A stretch of 64,000 bases of DNA from Tenodera sinensis (lineage: Eukaryota; Arthropoda; Insecta; Mantodea; Mantidae): the NCBI GenBank assembly GCA_030765045.1, contig CM060962.1:98973412-99037411 (forward strand), given 5' to 3'. Positions 1 to 11,272 of this stretch are shown here, piece by piece. The notes below the pieces were generated by a model that was not told the origin of the DNA, ran no database searches, and saw only the letters and a list, made by a program, of their open reading frames with translations. Position 1 is the first letter of the stretch, and each line of letters opens with the position of its first letter. Both the position numbers and the translations under genes were made by a program.

Positions 1-255
1 CTCAGCGGAACCTCGTTACAACGCCACACCTCTCCGAATTCTCCCTGTGAAATCCTTACATATCCCCCACTTCCGGCAAAATAAGCCACTCTTTTATCTC
101 CAACTCTCTGTCTCCCCTTAAAAAAAAAAACACTCTTGCTATTCATTCTTCATCCTGAAGATGGGAGAGATGTACACTCCCGAAACGTCGATGTTTCTTC
201 ATCACTACACCTGGCTCGAACCCCGAGAGCATCTTGAATATCTTCGTCGCCAGGA
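1..255 (+). mobile_element. Penelope-like element fragment with hammerhead motif
   Basis: The stretch carries the 'CTGAAGA ... GAAACGTC' signature that marks the terminal region of Penelope-like retroelements, followed by a short reading frame with no recognisable domain. No reverse transcriptase is seen here, so this is only an end fragment, cut by the window start. Borders are approximate; assignment rests on the hammerhead signature. Confidence 0.5.
151..193 (+). ncRNA. Hammerhead ribozyme-like motif (type I, minimal stem III)
   Basis: CATC (151-154) and GATG (190-193) can pair as stem I. The core CTGAAGA (155-161) fits CUGANGA. GGGAG (163-167) pairs with CTCCC (177-181) as stem II, followed by GAAAC (182-186) and the expected GTC cleavage triplet (187-189). 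T162 is unpaired at the base of stem II, which departs from the canonical fold. Such minimal hammerheads are known in Penelope-like elements. Catalytic activity is not shown. Confidence 0.6.
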
Positions 256-389
256 AAGCTTCAAATCATATTTTCTGAATTTCTCTTTTTATCCAAACAT
301 AATGGAAAGAAAATTGGAAAATTTATATTCACCTTCTTCCCTCCCCATCTTCTTCCTCGTACCACTGAGTGTCTCTCTTTGGTACAGAA

Positions 390-628
390 CCAAAAATAAG
401 CCCTTTGTGTACAATTAATGAAATGTCAAAGTTCTTTAAGAGGTAGAATCAGGACTGAAAAATTCAAAATTCAAAAATAAGCCCTTTGTGTACAATTAAT
501 GATATGTCAAAGTTCCTGGAGAGGTAGAATCAGAACTGAGAAATTCAATGCCATAGCCAGGATTTGAATCACGGATCTTACACTTCACACACGGCTGCTC
601 TAACCACTGAGCTACCATGGCAATTTGC
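390..628 (-). mobile_element. tRNA-derived SINE (family E) with duplicated tail
   Basis: On the minus strand a tRNA-like head (GTAGCTCAGTGGTTAGAGC, then the B-box-like GATTCAAATCC) lies at about 550-625. A tail contains ACACAAAGGGCTTATTTTTG. The tail is present twice in tandem (about 390-469 and 472-545), differing by a few bases. Related copies lie at 56505-56680, 56694-56840 and 63676-63826. The 90 bp beyond the head (629-715) is also shared with 56597-56680, so the repeat unit is longer than the tRNA-like part. Confidence 0.6.
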
Positions 629-718
629 CAAGAGATATTAAACTCTCCAACCAATTCATATTTTCCCGGTGGAACACTAGGGAATCTCGTATCTGAGATA
701 AATACCCCAAGGGTGACT

Positions 719-758
719 TACAATTGAGGAGCATTTTTTTCAAAACTTGATAGATGCA
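719..758 (+). repeat. Left terminal inverted repeat of the DUF7869 transposon
   Basis: Starts TACAATTGAGGAG and ends GATAGATGCA. It matches the reverse complement of 3399-3437 apart from about four substitutions and one T-run indel. Confidence 0.75.
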
Positions 759-1401
759 AAATTTTACAAAATTGAGTTATATATAGTATCAGCATAATTT
801 TCACCTTCTGCATGGTTCTGTGAAATCAGATTTTGCAAAATTCGATTCATGTCCTGTGTAGAAGGTATATTTGCAGTTTTTTCAAACCTCAATAGATGCA
901 CTTGCTCAGTTAAAGCAAACGTCGATATATGCAATTTTATGATTTTATGATACAGCGTTTAGCAACCTCAATTCTATGAAATCATGTTGGCATTGACTGC
1001 TATCTGCTGTTGCAATTTTTGGAATTCTCAATCATTTCTGCAAGCTTTGTACACTGCTGTATCGTTGGCAATAACTGCGAACTCAGGTTGTGTGCTTGGA
1101 TTTTGCATGTATTTCTGCAAGCTTTGTTATTCTTACATGGCATTTTTATTCTTAGTTGAGATACTGCACTGTACTATGCACAATGGACAGGAGCTCAGAT
1201 TGTGAAACTGCACCAGTCGTAGAATGCGTGGGAGGTAGGAATTGCAAAAACAAGGAAAGGAAATCAAAATGCAAGTCAAGAAAAGCTCATACTCGAGCAA
1301 TTACTTGTTGACATGGTCTCGAGTGCACTCCACAAAATCCTAAAAGTAAAGGGCATAAGCACTGTAATGCAGCTGATTTGATTTATAATGATATAAGTGG
1401 A

Positions 1402-3060
1402 TTTCACGACACCTTTCCGTGCTCAACAAAATAGATGAAATATATGAGTATTACATCTCCTAATCGCAGAGTGGTGAAGAAAGAAGCTGCAAATAGAAAG
1501 CAGACTGTTAGCATTAAATACAGTGTGAGAACTAATGATGGCCAAGTATTGTCAGTATGTGCTGCAAGCTTCCAAGGAATCACAGGGGTGTCAAAAGATA
1601 AATCATCTCTCCTGGCTAGAAAATTTCACTTATCTGAGAATGCACCAAAGGAAACCAGAAGAGGTGACAGCACAGGAATATTACAGGAGGGCATTACTGC
1701 TGCTATAAAGTAAGACAGGAAGTACAGAAGCCACTATGGAAGAGTAAAATCAAGGAGAGGATATTTACCTCCAGAACTTAATATCAGAAAAATGTGGACC
1801 AACTTTTGCAACAAAAGAAGATTAAGAAATCTACCAGTCTACTCTTCTTCTTCCGATTACGCTCCCCTTATGTAGGGCTTACAAGCCATTGCCTAGGGTC
1901 AGGCGCCTGTCGGGGAGCACAGGAACCTATGGATCGGACAAAGTGAAGACCTGAAAGCGGGTGGTCAGCCAATCACCAGGTATGAGAATGAGGAAGAGGA
2001 TGATATAAAATGCAGGCAAAATGGATGATTGAAAAGGTGGTAATGGAGCAATTAATGGAATGAGTGCCGGGGAAACCAGAGCACCCGGAGAAAACCCACC
2101 CTGACACTGCTTCGTCTACCACGAATACCACATGCGGGTCCCTGGGATTGAACCGCTCGGCCAACCAGTCTACTCATTGTCAAAATATAAATACGTATTT
2201 TACAACGTCTTCAATCTTTCATTCCGTACACAACATACTGACACATGCTCCACCTGCAAAATGGGACTGATGAAGATTAAGATAGAGGCAGATGTAGAAA
2301 AGAAAAACGAACTAAGAACCATGCACAGACTGCACAAGCTGTGTTCAAAAAGGTTTTATCAGCTATTGAAAGAGGAAAACGCCGAGGCAATCACTATGTG
2401 CTTTGATATGGAGCAGAATCAACCACTGCCTAAACTTTCTGTTAGCGAGGTATTCTATGCAAGGCAGTTGTGGCAGTATAATCTATGCATAGTGATTCCA
2501 TCTAAAACCCAGAACAAAGACGACATTTCCTTGTATACATGGTTGGAAACTGAATCTGCTAAAGGCTGCAACCAGGTTGTCTTAGCGTTGCACCACTCCT
2601 TGTTGGAACTGGAAGAAAGGATGTCCAGCAACGCTCCCTCTACCATTCGTTTATTTTCAGACTCTTGCTCTAGTCAGAACAAGAATAGTGTGATGATGTT
2701 CATGCTTATTGCTTTCCTGGAGAAGAGTAAGAAATTTTCCCGCATTACACATATCTACCCAGTACGTGGGTACAGTTATATGCCTCCTGATAGAGTTTTC
2801 AGCAGAACTGAAAAAGAGTTAAGAAAAACAGAGAATATCTTGAGCCCTGATGAGTACCATCAGATATTACAAAATCACTGCTGTGTGAAAGTGTTCAAAG
2901 ACTGTAAAATTAAGGACTTGAACGAAAATGCAAAACAAACACTGAAGTAAAAGCTTCCTTTCAAAATGAATACCCAGCAAATCATAGCATATTCAAAGCC
3001 ATCAAAGGAAGACCATAAGGCATGTGTAGTTTCTAAGTTTATACCTAATAAAATAATCAT
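1402..3060 (+). pseudogene. DUF7869-like transposase, broken by SINE, frameshift and stop
   Basis: Three blocks fit one protein. 1435-1713 carries the N-terminal block (VSVC/VLSVCAASFQGITGVS, then SLLARKFH and RRGD). About 1727-1844, in another frame, reads RRGYLPPELNIRKM. After the SINE the same frame resumes at 2176 (YVFYNVFNLSF, then the zinc-ligand-like CSTCK). The C-terminal block has CFDMEQNQPLPKLS, YARQLWQYN, IRLFSDSCSSQNKNSV and YPVRGYSYMPPDR, which I recognise as the D..N-type core of DUF7869 proteins (RNase H-like fold inferred). An in-frame TAA at 2948-2950 is followed by further family-like sequence. At least one frameshift (near 1713) plus the stop and SINE make it non-functional here. 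Confidence 0.65.
1845..2163 (-). mobile_element. tRNA-derived SINE (family A) inserted in the DUF7869 element
   Basis: Flanked by a perfect 12-bp target-site duplication ACCAGTCTACTC (1833-1844 and 2164-2175). On the minus strand it has a B-box-like GGTTCAATCCC, the family body (GGGTTTTCTCCGGG), and a GAAGAA tail. Related copies are at 51770-52145, 53158-53534 and 55483-55830. The transposase frame is continuous across the site if the SINE is ignored. Confidence 0.85.
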
Positions 3061-3398
3061 AAACATTAATATGTTGGTTGTATAGTACATTATGCATTAT
3101 GAAAAGGTGAAAATAAATAAAAAATAATAAATACATAAATAAAAAGTAACAAAAATAATAATTCATTTGTTAATTTCTCGCTCACGCTGAAAAGTTTATC
3201 AGCATCTATCGATTTTTGAAAAAAACTCTGCATTTTCAAACCTCAAATTTGCACTAGTTAAACTATGCTATTTGTTCCTTTTCACATTCAATGAGACAGT
3301 TTCAGGAAGGAGAATTGAATGATTAATATAGTTGCTGTGCTAACCAATTAGTATTGCCAATAAATAGAAAAAAATGTTTTTCTCAAAAAGGCATTTTG

Positions 3399-3437
3399 TG
3401 CATCTACCGAGTTTTGAAAAAACACTCCTCAATTGTA
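3399..3437 (-). repeat. Right terminal inverted repeat of the DUF7869 transposon
   Basis: Read on the minus strand it starts TACAATTGAGGAG and ends GGTAGATGCA, mirroring 719-758. Confidence 0.75.
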
Positions 3438-4556
3438 TGTTTACCTAACATATGATTCCAACAGATGTGTAAATACTGTGTTATGCATAACCAGGAACAA
3501 TAAATAAGATTTTCAAAGGCAAAAGTGTTAGGTATTTGAGCAGCTTCTGAATTGAATAGATAGGTTTAAATTTTGAAATTGTGGAAATAACAGGCATTAA
3601 GAAGTAACTTTTTAGTGGTGAAAGGGTTATTAAAATTAGTTGAGAAGTTGTTCAGATAAATCAAGAGATTATGTATTTAAAACCCTCATTTTTTGCTGGT
3701 TAACACAGTTTCATGAAATTATCTTTAAAAAACAAAGAATATTCTTTAGAGTGACAAAATCCTCTTTAGGTATGCCTTATTTTTATAAAGTATTGAAAAT
3801 TTTAATTAATTTGTAATCATTGGAAAAGAATGCATTTTCAAAAGTGAAAAGTTAACCAAATCAATTAAGTATTTTCCTGAGCAAAACTGTGCATTTAAAG
3901 ATTTTAAGCCCTCTCCCTAGCTGGTTTTAGGAACCAGGAAAAAACTCTGAGATCAATGTGCATTAAACAAGAGATGGTAGATAATAAGACTCTGCCACAG
4001 AATTAGTTTTCAGAATCATGGTACATGCTACCACTCAAAATTTATTTAAGTGATTGACAGGTTTTAACAAGGCTAGTAAAAAGCTCTGTGGCAGTGCTGG
4101 TTGTTTTCTACCTATTATGATAACCTGTTAATTAATAGTGTATTTAATCCTTTCACTGGTATCATATTTTCCCTTTGGTGAGCCCTGCCTGCTAAGATAT
4201 TTTTTTAAATTTAAAATGCCTTCTATCTCTGTGGAGGAAAATCACTTGCAAGCCTTTGTACCTTTAGCTACAGGACATCTTTGTAATCCTAACAGATGGC
4301 AGAACATGTTCATTCAATTGAAAGTCATACAAAGTTTCCCTTCTGTGTCTAACAAGCCTTGATTGTAGGGAGTAGTCTCGACTGTCAATGTGATGGCCAA
4401 CACAGTGAAACGATTAAGGAAGTGTCTTACAGGTTTGAACAAGACTAGCAGAAAGCCCAATGGCAGTGCTGATTGTTCCCTACCTATTATAATAACCTGG
4501 TAGTAGGTGTAGCATCTCTGAAATTTAACTCTGTTGACTTCTGCTGAATTTTATTT
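3438..4556. other. Gene-free AT-rich stretch with a diverged direct repeat
   Basis: No supported coding region. A repeat of about 75 bp (CAGGTTTRAACAAGRCTAG ... CCTACCTATTATRATAACCTG) occurs at about 4057-4130 and 4424-4503, roughly 80% alike by eye. It may be an undefined transposon relic or local duplication. No upstream exon of the transporter was recognised here. Confidence 0.4.
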
Positions 4557-4675
4557 TATTCTTTCTTTCTCCTTTCTTTCTTTCCTTCTTTGTTTGTTTG
4601 TTTATTTCTTTCTCTCTTTCTTTGTTTCTTGCTCTCTCTTTTTCTTTCTTCCTCTCTTTCTCCTTTCTTACAAAA
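4550..4675 (+). repeat. Polypyrimidine CTTT-rich microsatellite
   Basis: Interrupted (CTTT)n and related TTTG/TCTC units, ending about 40 bp upstream of the acceptor at 4713. It may merge with the polypyrimidine tract of that intron. Confidence 0.8.
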
Positions 4676-4713
4676 AATAAAAGCAAACTAAATATTGTCT
4701 GTTATTTACTCAG

Positions 4714-4840
4714 GGTTTATGCAGTGCTATTCCTGGTCCTACATTTCTGGCACCTGTGGTTAACTTAGATGCAGCTACATCTCCCATCTCTAGCATATAT
4801 GCTGCTCGATCATCAGGCTACCTTGTTGGATCCATCATAG
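4714..4840 (+). CDS. MFSD4/NaGLT1-like transporter, internal exon (first visible)
   Basis: Bounded by an acceptor (TTTACTCAG|GG) and a donor (ATAG|gtttgt). It encodes 42 residues plus one base: GLCSAIPGPTFLAPVVNLDA, a serine-rich linker, and YAARSSGYLVGSII. The GLC..PGPTL/F motif is typical of the end of TM1 in MFSD4A/MFSD4B (NaGLT1) proteins, and GYLVG starts TM2. The exon ends in phase 1, matching the next exon exactly. It cannot be the first coding exon because it begins inside TM1. The N-terminal exon was not found and is probably upstream of the window. Function in the family is sugar or small-solute transport at the plasma membrane; the substrate here is unknown. Confidence 0.85.
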
Positions 4841-5749
4841 GTTTGTTTAAAATGGAATTATTTTCCTAATAAATGTAGCTTTACTGCATGCATGTGCACT
4901 TTACTTGCAATTGTGCAGATAATCTGCTCTGTTTAAGGTAGGGTAACATTTCTGTTATCTGCATTTTTGAAGTCAAATAATTGATATTTTCTATATGTGT
5001 TTAAGGAATGGTGGTGGTGGTGAGATTACAGACATTTTTAGTACAGAAATAATATAGTATACTCTATTTATCTAATAAGCAATTGTTGAATATATTTTAA
5101 TTTTTGCAAGTTGGTGTTTGGAGATTTCATAAACATTGGATACTTCAAAATAAAAATTGTTGCATTCTTTCTAATGAAGTGACAACAGTAATCACATATT
5201 TCATGCTGTATGTTTCTTTTTTCAAGGTTTGAAGGAGTTAGTATAAATTTCAATCTTTTAATATCTAATTTCTGAATCCAGTTTAGTTCTGAATCTGTGA
5301 AAATGTAGTGAAATTAAAACATGGGAAAATTGCTTAAAGATTTTGCATTCCATTAAAATATGAATAAATAGAGGTCTTAAATATGATGTACTGCTTTAAA
5401 CATTTGTTCTCATGTACTTTTGAATGCCTAGTATTATTCCATTTGTGACGAAAAGTAGTCTTTCTCCCATAACCTTCCTTAATATGCAAATAAAGAATAT
5501 AAAATCATAATCATCTCACTGAGCATGCATTTAAAAGAACAGAGTTTGCAATTTGCTCAGTGAAGTTGGGCTAAGTGGATAAGTCTGCAATTTCAGTTAC
5601 AAAAATGTTCCAAATAGCATTTTTTTCTGTCCTGAACATTATGTGACTTGTGATTTTTGTAGCTATCTTGATTTGTTTCCAACTCCAATGGCAGTATGTT
5701 TTTTATTTCATTAATATCCAATATTAAATGTACCTGTGGTGTATTCCAG
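4841..5749 (+). other. Intron of the MFSD4-like gene (909 bp)
   Basis: Phase-1 intron with GT (4841) and AG (5748-5749) ends. AT-rich; I see no transposon or RNA gene in it. Confidence 0.75.
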
Positions 5750-5908
5750 GTGGATTTCTGTTTGATCAGTTCAACAGATTATTCCTTCTCTTCATCAGTC
5801 TGCTTCTGACAGCTGTATTCATCACAGTCACACCATGGTGTCGAGTCTTATGGCTTCTAGAATCTTGTATGGTGATGCTGGGAATGTCCATGGGTTTTCT
5901 TGATACTG
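5750..5908 (+). CDS. MFSD4/NaGLT1-like transporter, internal exon (TM2-TM4)
   Basis: Acceptor TTCCAG|GTGG and donor ATACTG|gtaatc; 159 nt, a symmetric phase 1-1 exon. It encodes GGFLFDQFNRLFLLFISLLL and onward through two further hydrophobic helices, ending MGMSMGFLDTG. The G-x-L-x-D-R/Q motif after TM2 is the MFS loop 2-3 signature (GGFLFDQ). The terminal LDTG joins across the intron to GNV, giving the family's DTGGN motif at the TM4/TM5 border. Because the exon is a multiple of three and symmetric, skipping it would preserve frame but remove TM3-TM4. Confidence 0.9.
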
Positions 5909-8369
5909 GTAATCATTCTCCTAATATTTATTTGAACTGAATTAAACATTTCATGAGATATGCAGAAATTGTATGGTGCTTTGTAGTTGGAGCACATGAG
6001 GGAAATTGGTACTTAATTCCTGAATAGTCTTTACTGGTTTTATGGTGAAAGAAGTTTCTGACTTCTTTTGGCAGAAAAGCAAATTGGGTCATACCAAATA
6101 GCGCCTGCCAACAAATAATGTTGGAAACAGTATAGATGCCATAGCTTAGCAAGCATTTCCTTGCAGTGTACTGAATGAAACATTGTATTCATATACATGC
6201 TTGATGACAGCAGTGTAAGAATCATTTAAAAGTTAAAAGTGAGTCAATGACTCAAAAGAAAAGAAAATGTCCAGTATTTATCAAATAAAATAACTACAGT
6301 CAAATATACAAGGAAAACAAGAAACAAATGTCAAGGAGCACTTTAGAAATATAAAACAAAAACATTTTAAAAAATTCAGCAATTATCACATATTTTTGGA
6401 CAAAAATCATAACATAAATCTGGAAACAAAGTATTAAAATACACAACAGTTATACAAGAATTGACCACGTGGGAAAAGGTTTTCATCCAGAAAAATAATA
6501 ACCAGGTTTTCAATTTCAATATTACCCAGAGTGATTCTTTATACAAAATCATGGAACTGCCATCACAGCAGACTATGGATAGAACAGCTTCATCACCTAA
6601 GGGGCATATGAAATAAGAAGGCACATGAGCATCTGCAGTCCCAAATCAGCTATTGTGCGCTTTTCCCGGAGCATATCGCGGTGCAAAACAGAGGGAAGAC
6701 ATGCACGTGAGACAGTAGCGAAGTCGGTGAAGGTTTGCTAGGTGCCAAATTAAAACCAGCCATAGCAATCTCTGTGTCTTCAAAATGAGATGATAGCTCT
6801 GTAGTCCTATAATTTGCTTCAAATATAAATTCCTCGTCTAAACAGGCAATTTTAATTCATAGTCTATTGTTTCAAGGTAGTTTATATCCTTCATGATGAA
6901 AGTTGGGCCTAAGTGATTAAAAATTACAATTCTGGTTTTTAAATTTTTTATCATATCTGATTTTCCAGGAACATTTTCATGTAAATATTTTTGTTATCGA
7001 AGTGAAAATGAAAGAGTTACGCAGCGATTTAAATCAATTTAAGTGGAGGGCGTGGTTGCGTATTTGAGCCATTTCTGATGTTCCTCATATTTTTCTAAAA
7101 GTGTTATGCAAAATTTCTGCACAGTTAGTTAATCAGTTTCTAAATTATGTATTCTAAGTAGAAATGTACATTATTTATTAGTAAATGCCTAAGCACAATT
7201 TCAGACCATTTTTTACAACTATTTTCCAGTTTGTCAGATTTTTCTTTTGGTTATATATTTTAGACATTCTTCAGCATTTAAAATGTTCCTCATGATACAA
7301 TTTTTATGTTATCAGAGTGAAACTGTGTAAATAGTTTCTCCAATATGTGCTAATTAAAACTTGCTATGCAGTTATTAATGAAAGGTAAGTGTGTTACGAC
7401 ATGCTAATCAAAGTTTGGTATATATACATTTTTTTTTTCAAAGTGAAACCCACAATTGAGCAAATTCATGTTTTTAAAGCTCAATTGTGTTAAAACTGTA
7501 TTTCTTTGAAGACTTATTTTACAGCCCAAGAAGGAACATATACATGCAGTATTGTTTAAAAGTTGTGAATGTTGCATCGTGAGGAGAATTTTTTATAAAA
7601 TAACTTACATTTGTGGTTTAAAACACCTTATCCAGGAATGACTTAATATACATGCATACACCAAGCATATTACGTTTTAGGACGTTAATTAAAAAAACAA
7701 ATGCACCAAGCTTTGCAGCCACGCTTGTTTGTAACAGATACAGCACTTGTTATAATTTTAGAACTCCCAGGAAAGCACTTGGGATTCTCAAAAGTTTACC
7801 TATTGCTCCCATTAAAATACAAAGAAAATGATTTGAGATGACTTTAACAACCATGATGCAGGCATGTGGCATTTGCTATTGCTGATGGCAGTGTTTATTT
7901 AATTTCTGATATCTTGGGCTACAGGCCACATAAAATATTGTTTCTTGGACAGTCAGCTTGAACATTTCCAGCTCTTTTCAATGGAATACTTTATGAGCCA
8001 TTGCTGGATTTGTTGAGTGCAAAGAGAAAAGTGAAAAGCAGATATTGCACTAGACAATGCATTACCAAACTGGGCAACGTCTCCTCTCTAGGATAGGCTA
8101 CTTGCTCTTGCCCACCTTCGCCTAGCTCCGTCTTGTGTGCTTTCTTATTCTATATGCCCTTTAGGATTAGTTGATGTCCAGGAAAGTAGCTGTGGAAACA
8201 TGTTCTAGGAAATTCAATTGTAATAACATTTTATTCTTTGGACACCAGATTTATTGTAAACAATTTTTTGTCAAAATTCACCACTTGATGCTGCAGTGTG
8301 TTTGCGTATCAAAATTTACTTCAGGCAATGAACAGTTTAAAACAACAATATTATAAATAGAAGCACTGT

Positions 8370-10320
8370 TAATAGTAAAGCCTTCTTCATGTTTTTGAGT
8401 CACTTTTTTATACTCACCTTCACTTTAAAATGTTGGAAAAGGTGAAATATTTTCAAGATCATTTGCTTTCATCCTCGGCCATTGGGTGACTGAATCTACC
8501 TTCCTCCTGCTCACTCTTTCTGCTGCTACAGTTCTGTTGCCATCTGGTGTTAGGGGTACAAAGTTTTAACACTTCATTCAATGCCAGGATTTTGCAATTT
8601 ATTGCTTTATTATTGTTTTTGATACTGTATATCTTTTTTCTTAAATTTTAGGTTCTATTAGTGAAGTAACTGATTTTAACAATTTTATATTACAGCTAAT
8701 GTTGAGGTTTTGTATTAAAAATGGAGTGGTACAGCAGGCTTTACTGTTTTGTTTCAGTTTTATGTTTCTCTGGTGTTCCTTTAGTCTGATTTCCAAATTT
8801 CGTTTCATTTTTCCTGTGTAGCCTTTTTCATAACTCTCACAGCTGATCTGGTAAATTACGGATTTTAAAGGATTTGGAATTCTGTTTTTAAGTGGCTTGT
8901 TTAGTAGGTTCTTCAGGCTGAATTTGTATTGTGGTGCTAGTGTTATGTTTAATTTTTTAAAGATTTGTTCAAATTTCCTAAAAGCTTGAGGATGGTAGGT
9001 GAATTTTCTATATTTCCAGTCTGTGTTTGTAAGTGATATCAATGTAATAGTTTGTGAACTTACCTTGCATTCTTCCATTCCTTTTGCATGTTCCTTATGA
9101 TGGCCAGGTTAAGTCCATTTATCACTGCTATTTTCTATATATGCTGTTGCTCTTTCATAACTCAATAAGTTTCAAGATGGCGGCAGTCTGTAGCGTAGTG
9201 ACTCATTGTAAGCTCCAAAAAAATGTGAAAATAAAGTTGGTCTTAGATAATGTGAATAAAAACAATGATGAAATGCTTCTGAGTTATCAGGAACTCCATA
9301 GAAATGAAAGTGATTTGCACTGCAGCCATCTAGATCTCTAGTTATTGTAAGGTCAGTAAGGGTAAGGTGTTATTTTCTTCTAGTGTGAATTTAATATGGT
9401 TATCCTGCAGGTTCAGTAATTTCAGAGAATCCTCTTTTAGTTTCTGGGGAATGAGAGCAAAAAGGTCATTGACATATCCTGACCAAAATTTGTTGTTGTT
9501 GTTAGCTAATGCTGGATTTCTGACAATGAAGTCATTAATCCTCTTGCTCTCCAATATTTTTCACAATGATATTGAAGAGAGCAATAGCAGTAATAGTAAC
9601 CGTTTTTTAGAGAGCACCATATTTTTATGTTTTGGCGGTCACATCGCTCTCTCACAACCCCCAGAATGTCTGGAGGACCACACCTGTCATTGGTTTACGG
9701 GTCTCACCGACCTGACCGGGAGAGTTATCAAAATAAATTCACCGACCATATCCTCTGATTACCAATCAGAGGACGTATTACATGCCATGACAGGTCAGCA
9801 TGTTGGGGTTAAGATTTTATAGAGAAATTAGAGAAATGGAGAGGTTGGAAAAATAAAGACTCCCTACCCCTTGGGAACCCTAATAGCATCGGGGAAATAG
9901 CATTGACCAAAATTTGTAAATTTGTGGAAAGGCATTTACTATGTGTATTTCAAAATAGCTCATGTACAGGTCTGCTAAACTAGGTGACAATGGGCTCCAC
10001 GTTACTAATCTTTTAGATTATTGATAGTCTTTTGTCAAATGTGAAGAAATTATTTCTTGTGCATAATTCCGTAAAGTTAATAGTTTCATCTATTTTAGTC
10101 TGAGTCAGCCATTTTCTGAGAAGCGTAGGTATTGTTTTCCAAAGAATACTTGTAAAAAGTGCCTTAACCTCAAAAGAAACCACTATGTGACTCTCTGGGA
10201 TATTGTAGTTCTGTAGGTGTTTTATCAATTGTAAGGAGTTCTCTATTCCAAAACTTTCACAGTTATTGTACAATTTTAGTTTGTTTACTAATCACTTAGC
10301 CATGTGGTAAGTAGGTGAAT
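8370..10320 (-). pseudogene. Penelope-like retroelement (RT + GIY-YIG), decayed copy 1
   Basis: Minus-strand blocks, 5' to 3': an RT fragment at 10273-10013 (SHIVVSFEVKALFTSI), an RT fragment at 9554-9342 (FWSGYVNDLFALIPQKL and HIKFTLEENNTLPLL), and a C-terminal block at 9078-8641 with the GIY-YIG region (IYQISCESYEKGYTGKMKR, then RLKEHQRNIK). The RT-plus-GIY-YIG order is diagnostic of Penelope-like elements. Copy 1 is 5'-truncated within RT, has several frame breaks, and is split by the insertion at 9494-9904. Its 3' region (8640-8375) is nearly identical to that of copy 2 (13160-13372). Confidence 0.85.
9494..9904 (-). mobile_element. Internally deleted LINE (5'UTR joined to 3' end), about 411 bp
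   Basis: A perfect 13-bp target-site duplication GACCAAAATTTGT flanks it (9481-9493 and 9905-9917). Read on the minus strand, its first about 320 bp resembles the 5'UTR of the full-length LINE at 28305-27937 (AAGGGGTAG start; shared GGTCGGTG, CTCCCGG and GGTGTGGTCC blocks in order). Its last 80 bp resembles that LINE's 3' end (YWRARGLMT, GTCAGAAATCCAGCATTAGC) and ends in (AAC)n. Everything encoding EN, RT and RNase H is missing. It looks like a non-autonomous short derivative mobilised in trans. Confidence 0.75.
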
Positions 10321-11272
10321 TGATGCCATTGGTGATGGGTCTTATGAAAGTTTTGGAATAGACAACTCCTTAGAGTTGATAAAGCACCTACAGAACTACA
10401 ATATCCCAGAAAGTCACATAATGGTTTCTTTGGATGTTAAGGCACTTTTTACAGGCTACACTTCTCAGAAAATGGCTAACTCGGGCTACAATAGACCTCA
10501 CAGAAATAGATGACATTATTAACCTTATGGAATTATACACAAGAAAGAATTTCTTCACATTTGACAAGAAATTCTATCAACGATCAAAAGGATTAGCAAT
10601 ACACATAGTAAATGCCTTTCCACAAATTTACAAATTTTGGTAAAGATATGTCAATGACCTTTTTGCTATCATTCCCTAGAAACTTAAAGAAAATTTTCTG
10701 AATTTACTGAACCTGCCATATAACCATATTAAATTCACAATTGAAGTAGAAGAAAACACCTTACCCTTCCTGGACCTTAAAATAATTATAGAGATGTAGG
10801 GGATATAAAATTTAGACTACATACTACATGTAGATAATGACATAAAGAAAAATGGATGCAACCCAGCTTCACATCAATTAGCTGCATTTAGAAGTTTGAT
10901 TTGCTGTTTATATAATGTTCTATTGAGTAATGAGGAGTTTTTGAAAGAGCAACAGGATATAAAGGAAGTAAATGGATTTAATCCGGCCATTGTAAGGAAC
11001 ATGTCAAAAAGAATGGAAAAACACAAGGAAATTTCACAAACTGCTATATTGACATCACTTACAAACACAGACTGGAAACATAGAAAATGCAGCTACCACC
11101 CTTGGACTTTTAGGAAATTTGAACGAATCTTCAAAAAATTAAACATAAGACTAGCATCACAATATAAATTCATTTTGAAGAACCTGCTAAACAAGCCACT
11201 TAAAATCAGAATTCCAAATACTTTAAAATCCAGAATTTACCAGATCAGCTGTGAGAGTTGTGAAAAAAGCTA

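Larger units (their letters stand above)
719..3437 (+). mobile_element. TIR DNA transposon encoding a DUF7869-like protein
   Basis: Left end 719-758 and right end 3399-3437 are inverted repeats of about 39 bp (both start TACAATTGAGGAG, about 34 matches with one indel). Between them lies a degenerate coding region for a DUF7869-like transposase. Copies of the inner TIR motif (TTTTTCAAA..CTCAATAGATGCA) recur as subterminal repeats at about 874-900 and 3200-3235. No convincing target-site duplication is visible. A SINE (1845-2163) interrupts it. I do not know an established superfamily name. Confidence 0.65.

Noticed and set aside
4138..4362. Upstream coding exon of the transporter
   Set aside because: The 74-codon frame has no TM1-like sequence ending in a suitable donor; no N-terminal exon could be supported in 1-4713.
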